From Euglena gracilis (Eukaryota > Euglenida > Euglenophyceae > Euglenales): a stretch of 64,000 nt of DNA. The notes under the pieces were generated by a model. It was not told the DNA's origin. It saw only the letters and a program-made list of their open reading frames with translations, and ran no database searches. A program made the position numbers and the translations under genes. This document shows, in pieces, positions 1-10,600 of the stretch. The DNA lies in assembly GCA_039621445.1 (NCBI GenBank), contig CP154955.1, forward strand, positions 22,521,173 through 22,585,172. The letters are read 5' to 3'. The stretch's first letter is position 1. Each line of letters starts with the position of its first letter.

Positions 1-1164
1 GCGATTGTGCAAATCCGCTATCGCGGTTTGAATGCCGGTAACATCCGGGATCCTACCAGCTACTTCCGCATAGCGGGTGTGCAACGTAGCCAATGAGGCT
101 TCAATGTTACCAACATCCTGTTGTAACTGTTTGTGCAAATCGGACATGGTGGCCTTGAGTCCACTAATATCCGGTGTTGGTGCACGGGTTGCCGCATTGC
201 GGTTTTGCAAATCTGCGATTGCGGTTCGGAATTGCATGATGTCATTTTGCCACTGTTGTTGCAAATTCTCAATCCTACTCGCGATATTCGCGATTTGGGT
301 GTGAAAACTTGCAATTTCAGCGGGAATCTCACCACAATGGCAAGATTTCTGCTCCAATCGGGAAAATCTTTCCTCCAATTGTTGCACATACGTGCGGGGG
401 GCAAAACTTTCATTGGCTTGGGCAGAAAAGTGGGCAAAATTCGCGGAATCACCGCTCAACTGGAAAATGCGGTGTTGCGCTTCCTGAAATGCGGTTGCAA
501 GCGTGGAGGATTGCTCCATTGTAATAAATTGTCCCAAATCGGGATTTTTGATGGGGGGCTCATGCAACTTTTGCTGCAATTGTGGAAAAATTGCCGTAAT
601 TGGCTCCAATTGATGGGACAAAGCTTGCAAACTATGTTGCATGTTGGAGAACATCGCATCATTGCGGGATTGTGTTTCACACATGGCTTCACTCACTTTT
701 TGGAAGTGTTGTGGCAAATATGCCTGCAAATGTGTGTCTGAACGTTGCCGCAAAGTTGCTAGGTCCACATTGGTGGATTGAAAATTTGTTTGGCAATATT
801 GACCAACATCACGCACATAACTCCAAACGTAATTGAGCTTGTGCTCTACAAACTTTTGGTTGTTCTCATCAAAAGCCAAAACCTTGTTAAGTGTCATAGC
901 GCAGTCCGCTACACAAGTGTGGACATGGGAAATTTGCCGCGTTAGCGGGTGGTGCACTGGAAGATTTGCGACTATGCGCTGAATCACGGTGATGGGTTGA
1001 GGGGAAATGTTTTCCAACTCTTCCGCATCACTTCTCATGGACTCTGTGGGACTTGTATAAGCCGCAACTGTCAAACGCATCTCCGGGTGCCATGGCAGTG
1101 CCGGAAAAGAACCCGTATCGGGTGGTGCGGGCAATTGTCCAATCGGACTTGTGGGGGGAAGCAT
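1..1164 (-). CDS. Gag-like polyprotein of a second Ty3/gypsy-type element, N-terminal part, runs off the window
   Basis: The minus-strand frame has no stop from 1164 to base 1 (388 codons). It was found by reading back from a segment (E-A-Q-H-R near 480) that aligns with the Gag of the element at 36.8-40.6 kb. Shared blocks include CVADC followed by LNKVL at about 860-920, a Tyr-Val-(R/Q)-Gln-Leu block near 385, and a Pro-rich start with ALPWxPE(M/T)RL. Most of the rest is heptad-like (Ile/Leu/Gln spacing, few Pro), suggesting a coiled coil. The ATG at 1164 is the first clear start, but homology to the other copy (GGLETPCFF) continues upstream to about 1230, so the true start may lie in sequence now replaced by satellite. 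The C-terminal zinc knuckle would lie outside the window. Gag would package the element RNA. Unlike the copy at 37-40 kb, this one is unbroken over the visible part. Confidence 0.7.
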   Translation of the reverse strand, partial: MLPPTSPIGQLPAPPDTGSFPALPWHPEMRLTVAAYTSPTESMRSDAEELENISPQPITVIQRIVANLPVHHPLTRQISHVHTCVADCAMTLNKVLAFDENNQKFVEHKLNYVWSYVRDVGQYCQTNFQSTNVDLATLRQRSDTHLQAYLPQHFQKVSEAMCETQSRNDAMFSNMQHSLQALSHQLEPITAIFPQLQQKLHEPPIKNPDLGQFITMEQSSTLATAFQEAQHRIFQLSGDSANFAHFSAQANESFAPRTYVQQLEERFSRLEQKSCHCGEIPAEIASFHTQIANIASRIENLQQQWQNDIMQFRTAIADLQNRNAATRAPTPDISGLKATMSDLHKQLQQDVGNIEASLATLHTRYAEVAGRIPDVTGIQTAIADLHNR

Positions 1165-1299
1165 AGGGGGGGGCTGAAAGAAACATGGTGTTTCTAACCC
1201 ACCCTCAACAAAAATTTTCCGTGGCGTGTCCGCCTCAGAGTCAAATGTGCCTATCGGCACAAGTGCGAGCTCCAACTGGGTGGAATGGGTGCTAGCCGA

Positions 1300-4200
1300 T
1301 CGGCAGACGCCCCGAAAAACGTCGTTTTTCGGTCATTTTCGGCCGAAATCGGCCGCGCCGGCGCTCCAAAAACGACCGCTCTGCCCCGGGTAGAGGTCGG
1401 CGATCCTTTACCTGACTGTTGCGAAGGGCGCCGGTCCGACAGGCGCAATTTTGCCTGCGGCGGGCGTGCACAAAACGCAGCAGTTACCGCCCGGGAGGCG
1501 CAAAATAGCACTTTGGCAACGGACGCCTGCAAAAACGTCGTTTTTCGGTCGTTTTTGCGTGAAATCGGCCGCGCCAGCGCTCCAAAAACGAGCGCTCTGC
1601 CCCGGGTAGAGGTCGGCGATCCTTTACCTGAATGTTGCGAAGGGCGCCGGCCCGACAGGCGCAATTTCGCACGCGGCGGGCGTGTGCAAAACGCAGCAGT
1701 TACCGCCCGGGAGGCGCAAAATAGCACTTTGGCAACGGACGCCCCGAAAAACGTCGTTTTTCGGTCGTTTTCGGCCGAAATCGGCCGCGCCGGCGCTCCA
1801 AAAACGAGCGCTCTGCACCGGGTAGAGGTCGGCGATCCTTTACCTGACTGCTGCGAAGGGCGCCGGCCGGACAGGTGCAATTTTGCCCGCGGCGGGCGTG
1901 CGTAAAACGCAGCAGTTACCGCCCGGGAGGCGCAAAATAGCACTTCGGCAACAGACGCCCCGAAAAACGTCGTTTTTCGGTCATTTTCGGCCGAAATAAG
2001 CCGCGCCGGCGCTCAAAAACGGGCGCTCCGCCCCGGGTAGAGGTCGGCAATCCTTTACCTGACTGTTGCGAAGGGCGCCGGCCCGACAGGCGCAACTTTG
2101 ACCCCGGCGGGCGTGCGTAAAACGCAGCAGTTACCGCCCGGGAGGCGCAAAATAGCACTTTGGCAACGGACGCCCCGAAAAACGTCGTTTTTCGGTCTTT
2201 TTCGCGCGAAATCGGCCGCGCCGGCACTCCAAAAACGGGCGCTCTGCCCCGGGTAGAGGTCGGCGATCCTTTACCTGACTGTTGCGAAGGGCGCTGGCCC
2301 GACGTGCGCAATTTAGCCCGCGGCGGGCGGGCGTAAAACGCAGCAGTTACCGCCCGGGAGGCGCAAAATAGCACTTTGGCAACGGACGCCCCGGAAAACG
2401 TCGTTTTTCGGTCGTTTTCGGCCGAAATCAGCCGCGCCGGCGCTCCAAAAACGAGCGCTCTGCACCGGGTAGAGGTCGGCGATCCTTTACCTGACTGTTG
2501 CAAAGGGCGCCGGCCCAACAGGCGCAATTTTGTCAGCGGCGGGCGTGCGTAAAACGCAGCAGTTACCGCCCGGGAGGCGCAAAAAAAGCACTTCGGCAAC
2601 ACACGCCCCGAGAAACGTCGTTTTCGGTCATTTTCACCCGAAATCAGCCGCGCCGGCACTCCAAAAACGAGCGCTCTGCCCCGGGTACAGGTCGGCGATC
2701 CTTTACCTGACTGTTGCGAAGGGCGCCGGCCCGACAGGCGCAATTTTGCAAGCGGCGGGCGTGCGTAAAACGCAGCAGTTACCGCCCGGGAGGCGCAAAA
2801 TAGCACTTTGGCAACGGACGCCCCGAAAAACGTCGTTTTTCGTTCGTTTTCGGCCGAAATCGGCCGCGCCGGCGCTCCAAAAACGGGCGCTCTGCCCCGG
2901 GTACAGGTCGGCGATCCTTTACCTGACTGTTGCGAAGGGCGCCGGCCCGACAGGCGCAATTTTGCCCGCGGCGGGCGTGCGTAAAACGCAGCAGTTACCG
3001 CCCGGGAGGCGCAAAATAGCACTTCGGCAACGGACGCCCCGAAAAACGTCGTTTTTTGGTCGTTTTCGGCCGAAATCGGCCACGCCGGCGCTCCAAAAAC
3101 GAGCGCTCTGCCCCGGGTAGAGGTTGGCGATCCTTTACCTGACTGTTTCGAAGGGCGCCGGCCCGACAGGCGCAATTTTGCCCTGGCAACGGACGCCCCG
3201 AAAAACGTCGTTTTTTGGTCGTTTTCGGCCGAAATCAGCCGCGCCGGAGCTCCAAAAACGAGCGCTCTGCCCCGGGTAGAGGTCGGCGACCCTTTACCTG
3301 ACTGTTGCGAAGGGCGCTGGCCCGACAGGCGCAATTTTGCCTGCGGCGGGCGTGCGCAAAACGCAGCAGTTACCGCCCGGGAGTCGCAAAATAGCACTTT
3401 GGCAACGGACGCCCCAAAAAACGTCGTTTTTCGGTCGTTTTCGGCCGAAATCGGCCGCGCCGGCGCTCCAAAAACGAGCGCTCTGCCCCGGGTAGAGGTC
3501 GGCGACTCTTTACCTGACTGTTGCGAAGGGCGCCGGCCCGACAGGCGCAATTTTGCCCGCGGCGGGCGTGCGTAAAACGCAGCAGCTACCGCCCGGGAGG
3601 CGCAAAGTAGTACTTGGAGGCACAAAATAGCACTTTGGCAACGGACGCCTGCAAAAACGTCGTTTTTCGGTCGTTTTCGGCCGAAATCGGCCGCGCCGGC
3701 GCTCCAAAAACGACCGCTCTGCACCGGGTAGAGGTCGGCGATCCTTTACCTGACCGTTGCGAAGGGAGCCGGCCCGACAGGCGCAATTTTGCCCGCGGCG
3801 GGCGTGCGTAAAACGCAGCAGTTACCGCCCGGGAGGCGCAAAATAGCACTTCGGCAACAGACTCCCCGAAAAACGTCGTTTTTCGGTCATTTTCTGCCAA
3901 AATCGGACGCGCCGGCGCTCCAAAAACGAGCGCTCTGCCCCGGGTAGACGTCGGCAATCCTTTACCTGACTGTTGCGAAGGGCGCCGGTCCGACCGGCGG
4001 AATTTCGCCCGCGGCGGGCGTGCGTAAAACGCAGCAGTTACCGCCCGGGAGGCACAAAAAAGCACTTTGGCAACAGACGCCCCGAAAAACGTCGTTTTCC
4101 GGTCGTTTTCGGCCGAAATCGGCCGCGCCGGCGCTCCAAAAACGACCGCTCTGCCCCGGGTAGAGGTCGGCGATCCTTTACCTGACTGTTGCGAAGGGCG

Positions 4201-6575
4201 CCGGCCCGACAGGCGCAACTTCGCCCGCGGAGGGCGTGCGTAAAACGCAGCAGTTACCGCCCGGGAGGCGCAAAATAGCACTTTGGCAACGGACGCCCCG
4301 AAAAACGTCGTTTTTCGGTCTTTTTCGCGCGAAATCGGCCGCGCCGTCGCTCCAAAAACGACCGCTCTGCACGCGGGTAGAGGTCGGCGATCCTTTACCT
4401 GACTGTTGTAAAGGTCGCCGGCCCGACAGGCGCAATTTTGCCCCCGGCGGGCGTGCGTAAAACGCAGCAGTTACCGCCCGGGAGGCGCAAAATAGCACTT
4501 TGGCAACGGACGCCCCGAAAAACGTCGTTTTTCGGTCGTTTTCGGCCGAAATCGGCCGCGCCGGCGCTCCAGAAACGAGCGCTCTGCCCTGGGTAGAGGT
4601 CGGCGATCCTTTACCTGACTGTTGCTAAGGGCGCCGGCCCGGCAGGCGCAATTTTGCCCGCGGCGGGCGGGCGTAAAACGCAGCAGTTACCGCCCGGGAG
4701 GCGCAAAATAGCACTTCGGCAACGGACGCCCCGAAAAACGTCGTTTTTCGGTCGTTTTTCGGCCGAAATCGGACGCGCCGGCGCTCCAACAACGAGCGCT
4801 CTGCCCCGGGTAGAGGTCGGCGTTCCTTTACCTGACTGTTGCGAAGGGCGCCGGCTCGACAGGCGCAATTTCGCCCGCGGCGGGCGTGCATAAAACGCAG
4901 CAGTTACCGCCCGGGAGGCGCAAAATAGCACTTCGGCAACGGACGCCCCGAAAAACGTCGTTTTTCGGTCATTTTCGGCCGAAATCGGACGCGCCGGCGC
5001 TCCAAAAACGAGCGCTCCGCCCCGGGTAGAGGTCGGCGATCCTTTACCTGACTGTTGCGAAGGGCGCCGGCCCGACAGGCGCAATTTTTCCCGCGGCGGG
5101 CGTGCGCAAAACGCAGCAGTTACCGCCCGGGAGGCGCAAAATAGCACTTTGGCAACGGACGCCTGCAAAAACGTCGTTTTTCGGTGTTTTTGGCGGAAAT
5201 CGGCCGCGCCGGCGCTCCAAAAACGACCGCTCTGCCCCGGGTAGAGGTCGGCGATCCTTTACCTGACTGTTGCGAAGGGCGCCGGCCCGACAGGCGCAAT
5301 TTTGCCCGCGGCGGGCGTGCGTAAAACGCAGCAGTTACCGCCCGAAAGGCGCAAAATAGCACTTTGGCAACGGACGACGCGGAAAACGTCGTTTTTCGGT
5401 CGTTTTCGGCCGAAATCGGCCGCGACGGCGCTCCAGAGACGAGCGCTCTGCCCCGGGTAGAGGTCGGCGATCCTTTACCTGACTGTTGCGAAGGGCGCCG
5501 GCCCGACAGGCGCAATTTTGCCCGCGGCGGGCGTGCGCAAAACGCAGCAGTTACCGCCCGGGAGGCGCAAAGTCGCACTTCGGCAACGGACGCCCCGAAA
5601 AACGTCGTTTTTCGGTCGTTTTCGGCCGAAATCGGCCGCACCGGCGCTCCAAAAACGACTGCTCTGCCCCGGGTAGAGGTCGGCGATCCTTTACCTGACT
5701 GTTGCGAAGGGCGCCGGCCCGACAGGCGCAATTTTGCCCGCGGCGGGGGTGCGTAAAACGCAGCAGTTACCGCCCGGGAGGTGCAAAATAGCACTTTGGC
5801 AACGGACGCCCCGAAAAACGTCGTTTTTCGGTCGTTTTCGGCCGAAATCGGCCGCGCCGGCGCTCCAAAAACGACCGCTCTGCCCCGGGTAGAGGTCGGC
5901 GATCCTTTACCTGACTGTTGCGAAGGACGCCGGCCCGACAGGCGCAATTTCGCCCGCGGAGGACGTGCGTAAAACGCAGCAGTTACCGCCCGGGAGGCGC
6001 AAAATAGCACTTTGGCAACGGACGCCCCGAGAAACGTCGTTTTTCGGTCGTTTTCGGCCCGCGCCGGCGTTCCAAAAACGAGCGCTCTGCCCCGGGTAGA
6101 GGTCGGCGATCCTTTAGCTGACGGTTGCGAAGGGCGCCGGCCCGACAGGGCGCAATTTTGCCCGCGGCGGGCGTGCGTAAAACGCAGCAGTTACCGCCCG
6201 GGAGGCGCAAAATAGCACTTTGGCAACGGACGCCCCGAGAAACGTCGTTTTTTAGGTGATTTTCAACCGAAATCAGCCGTGCCGGCGCTCCAAAAATGAG
6301 CGCTCTGCCCCGGGTAGAGGTCGGCGATCCTTTACCTGACTGTTGCGAAGGGCGCCGGCCCGACAGGCGCAATTATGCCCGCGCCGGGCGTGCGTAAAAC
6401 GCAGCAGTTACCGCCCGGAGGCGCAAAATAGCACTTTGGCAACGGACGCCCCGAGAAACGTCGTTTTTCGGTCGTTTTCGGCCGAAATCGGCCGGGCCGG
6501 CGCTCCAAAAACGAGCGCTCTGCCCCGGGTAGAGGTCGGCGATCCTTTAGCTGACGGTTGCGAAGGGCGCCGGAG
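1300..6575. repeat. 216-bp satellite array, block 1 (about 24 monomers)
   Basis: The block repeats head to tail with a spacing of 216 bp, measured between successive GCGCAAAATAGC motifs (for example 1498 and 1714). Each monomer holds fixed landmarks in order: the GGAC-GCCCC box, AAAACGTCGTTTT, TTTCGGCCGAAA, CGCGCCGGCGCTCC, GCCCCGGGTAGAGG, GGCGCCGGCCCGACAGG, CCCGCGGCGGGC and ACCGCCCGGGAGGCG. Neighbouring monomers differ by scattered substitutions and small indels. Because 216 is three times 72, long reading frames stay open on both strands (one minus-strand run reaches 602 codons), but substitutions look random with respect to codon position and I do not call a protein. The left edge joins Gag sequence at about 1300. 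The right edge is the inserted retroelement. Confidence 0.93.
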
Positions 6576-6887
6576 TGTACGTCTGATTCCCAATTCCCCT
6601 TTCCCAATTCCCAAAAGCCTTCGCTTTCGCCTTGGCGCACCTACTTGGGAACTGAAAATCAGAGTAACAGTAAAAACCCTTTTCCCACTTCCCAAGAAGC
6701 AAAGCACAGAGCAATGCAGGGAGGACGGACTGGATAACCAAGTCCGGTCCGATGGAAAGGAAGGAAAAGGTATAAAGAAGAATACCACCTGTGGAGAGAG
6801 AAGGGGCACCCATTAGGAAATCCTAATAGGATCTGCTTCCATCCTAACTTCCTCAACGGAAGGGGACAGAAGCATACGCCTGGTACA
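6576..6887 (-). repeat. 3' LTR of the truncated copy
   Basis: About 312 bp from TGTACGTCTG to CCTGGTACA, nearly identical to the LTRs at 24657 and 40741. The ends form a short inverted repeat (TGTAC/GTACA) with the usual TG and CA termini. Like the others it is preceded by AG. Confidence 0.88.
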
Positions 6888-7696
6888 CATCCCCCTCCCA
6901 GGGCTATGCCCGATTTCCCCTTTGGACCAGGCATTCTGGCCACAAGGATTTCGGACACAGAACTGGTCTGTTGGAGGTGCACCCTGGCGCATCCACAGGG
7001 GCCCTTTCCGTCGCACAGGGGTCCACTCAAAAGGGGCGGGGGGCGGAAAGGAGGGGACCCAAAAAGCCCAAAACACCTATTTTGCGGTGGCTTATGGGTG
7101 TATAGTATATTATAGCCCATTGGGGAAAATGGGGCTGGCAGGTTTCCTTGCCAAGCAAACCCATCCACCCAGTTTGGGTGTGCCAAAGGCACGTGGGGTT
7201 GGTCCATGGGCATTCCAGGAAAACCCATGGGGAGGGTGTGGAAGGAGTGGGCCTCTGACCAGTCATACCTGGGCAGGGCGCATGGCCAGTCAAACCTGAC
7301 CACGCAAAAGGAAATCCTATTCTACAAAACCAACTGGCGGCGACAGCATTTGCCCCGGGGGGAAAGTAGAGAGGAGTGGGGGGTTAGCTTAGGCCAGAAA
7401 AGTTGTGCTGTCTGGCAGCCTTAAGGCCTCAAACGGCCGAAAAGAAAAGAAAGGGAAAGGAAAAGAGGCCGTCGGCCCTGTGCGCTGCGTGTCGCACGCC
7501 CGCGAGAGGGGAGAGGGGAGAGGGGTGTGCATGCACGCGCACGGAATCCTGCACATGGCAGCATCCCGGTGGGAACTTACTAGCGGCGAATACCGCAAAG
7601 GGTCTTCGAAGGGGCTGTTCGGGCAAATACCCAAACAGGGTGTCAGGCGAATACCCGACGAGGGTACTGAACGCAGCATTGGCGCTCACAGACACC
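6888..7696 (-). other. Polypurine tract and 3' untranslated region of the truncated copy
   Basis: On the minus strand the bases just before the LTR read CTGGGAGGGGGATG, a purine run in the position of the plus-strand primer. The remaining 800 bp lies between the ORF3 stop at 7697 and the LTR. It has no convincing reading frame and includes a purine-rich stretch near 7435-7470, a GGGGAGA run near 7505-7525 and two diverged copies of a GGCGAATACC motif near 7583-7660. The same region occurs at 24971-25797. Confidence 0.65.
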
Positions 7697-10600
7697 TCAC
7701 CTGCCTTTATCGGCTGGGCGTTCGCGCACCTCACGCCAGTAGTCGTGTTGGGGATCCCCTAATGGGTCCTCAACCAGCTCCAGTTGGCGTGGAGAACGCG
7801 GCGGAGCTGATTCACTCCGAATGGTGTTGAGCTCCAGATCGTTGACATCAAAGGAAGGGGTCTCCCAGTCCTTGATCCAATTATCCGGCAGCTTCTCCCT
7901 GGTACGTTCAGCATGATGCTGAAGATACCGTTGGAGTTGCTCCCAGAAAATTCTGGGCAGCATCACCGGCCAGATGATGTAATTCATCCGGGGGTGATTC
8001 GCAGGCACCTGCGGGGGCATCCCCGGGGTCTGCTTGAAGTTGATGTCATACATCCACCTCGCTGTCCGAGCTCTTGCGGTATGGGGCCGTAATACAGCCG
8101 CCAACCAACCTCTGAAGTCCACCAAATCGTGTCCTTCAGGAGGCCACAGTGGCAAGGCGTATCCGCCATGCTGACGCTTGGAGAACAGGGGGTAAACCTG
8201 TGTCTCCCAGTCGCCATCGGTCCAGAGGTAAGGCATTCTTACCTTGGCGTGTTCCTCGACGGCGAGGCGCATTGCCCCAGCGTCGATCTGGAACTCACGG
8301 GCCATTCCCGTGTGGCGGTAGCTTTCTACCTTTCGGAAGTCGGAGTGCTTCAGGCGGCCTTCCACCTGCTTGTACTCCTTCTTCCACTTCTCCAGTGTCT
8401 CCCAGTGCTGGGGGACAATGGTGGTGACTGCTCCATCAGCAGTCTGCACGAACTTGCCACCTATACAGTTGATGCACAAGGCAGGGATATCCCTGTCGTG
8501 AGCATTCTCACTGTAGGAGTAGTTCAAGCTGTGCTTCCAGGCGTTCAGGCACTCGCCACATACGAGTTCGGCACATATGCCCTGTGATGGAACCACGAAG
8601 ATTGCACCTGCCGCTTGCACACATGCACAAGCGGTTGGTTGTGCCGCACATGGTGGCACACGGTGCACGTCCAGGCAAAGGACGTGCCGTGCTGGAAATC
8701 CAACACGCATTCCTCGCCAAAAAACTGTGCCAGTACTCCGGGTGAGCTCCTGTTCCAGAATGTCCAGGTATGTTCCGGGACATAGTGGAAAGGTTCTCCG
8801 CGGACGAAGAGGGGCTGAATCCATCGATTCAGTGACCCTGTCTGGTGCCTAATAGCAGCCAGTTTCTTCGTCCTCTCTTCCACGGTGCCTAGTCTGGTCA
8901 GGATATCCTGGGTCCAGAGCTGGGCATCCGCAGACACAGGAGGTGAAGCAGGTTCATCCTGTTCCTCATCCGTCGATCCGGCAGAAGATTGGGCCTGTCG
9001 ACCACGAGCCTTACCTTTCGGTTTGCTCTGGCCGTACCCGGACGATGCAACGGCCGAATAGTCGTGCATTGTCGTAGGGCCTTTCGCCTGTCCGCCAGGC
9101 TGACCTCCAGCGCCACCTTTCGGTGGTGGTTTCCCATCACCGCCTTTGGAAGGGGGCTTACAGGGTGCAGCACCCGGTTTGCCTCCTTTCGGCTTCGCAC
9201 TCCCGGAATCAGGAGACGACGCCTGCGGCTTACTCCTGGTATCAGGAGCCGATGGTGCCGGAGTAGACGTTTGCCGTCTGGGCGAAGCGGGCATACTGAC
9301 CGCTGGGTCGCGCATGACGCTCCGAGGGGTCGGCACTCGTTCCGGGGGTTGTTCAGCCGGCCGTCGCCGAGCAGGTTCATCCTGTCCGACGAGGCGTGGC
9401 ACTGTGGTCGTCACCGGAATCGGTGCTTCCACAGGCGCTGGCGCTCCCAGAAACTCTGCCATTGTCCTCGGGACGGCAGGGACCCTGCGCGGTGTCGGTG
9501 GTCGAGGGGGTATCTCCTCCACTTCCATTTCGACATCCAGTCTAGGAGGTTGATCCTCCACAACCGCTGGCGCAGGTGCTACGGGAGGTTGATCTTCTGT
9601 TGTAGCTGGTGCGACAGATGGCTCTGTCGCCTGGGGTTCATCCCCTGATGGTGGTTGCACTGCTGCCGGAGATGGGGGTGTGGGGGCACCGATATCTGGT
9701 GTCTCCACGACCTCAGCGGCGGAGCTTGATGCTACGCCTCCACCTCGTTGCATTAGTGCAGCAGCCACGGCAGTAATGCCGGTGACTACGGCGCCGAGCA
9801 CACGGCCTCCTAATGAGGTGCGTGCTGTGGGAATGGAAGGTTCTTCGAGGATATCCTCGACGACCATACCAGTCACCTCGGCTGGAGGCTCAGCCGTTGG
9901 AACAGGCGTAGCAGCCACAGGTATATCCCCTGCGGGTGCTCCGTCTGGCCTAGGCTGTGCCAGAGCATGCAGAGCAGCGTAGAGGATATCCTCCACGTTC
10001 TCACCTTCCTCCTCAGGAAGTTCCTGGTCTCCACCTACCGGTGGACAGACTGGAGCCGTCGCGGGGGCCGGGGAAACCGATCGTTCCCCTGCCGCTCGCG
10101 GGGCAGAGACGAATGATACAGCCGTTCCTGTCGGAGACGGCGGCGCTGCCTCCAGAACGGTGACGGACGGGCTGCGGTCGCGTTCCTCCCGCCGCGGAAT
10201 CGCGGTGGTGGAAGCGACTGACGCCTCACGTCTCCTCCGCGCCAGAGGTTCATCCTCTGGGGCGATGAAGGCGCGCAGATCCTCGGGCGAACGAGGATCG
10301 TCGGGGTGCCATCGGCATCCCTGGGCATCCGCCAGCCTGTAAAAGGCCAGCGTACTGCTGTTGGCACTGTTGGGCCAGGGTGGCGGCCATGATGGCTGCA
10401 CCCAAGCGTTTGCAGGCCTGTTCGGGCCCAGGAAGCCGCGGTAACGCGTGTCTTCCCGGACGTCGAAAAACCCGTCCTCGAACTCCTGCACACATGCCAG
10501 AATCGGCATACCCAGGTCGAGGATGGCCTTCGGGTAATTCATCAGCTGGAGGAATACCTCCCTGTCGAGGGTACCGCCAAACTGTCGCCGCAAATGTTCC

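Noticed and set aside
1916-3724. 602-codon minus-strand frame and similar long frames in the satellite
   Set aside because: They are the 216-bp unit read over and over, with frames open on both strands and breaks at each 1-2-bp indel. Treated as satellite, not genes.
1300-6575. CRISPR array
   Set aside because: The repeats are contiguous 216-bp monomers without unique spacers, in a eukaryotic context.
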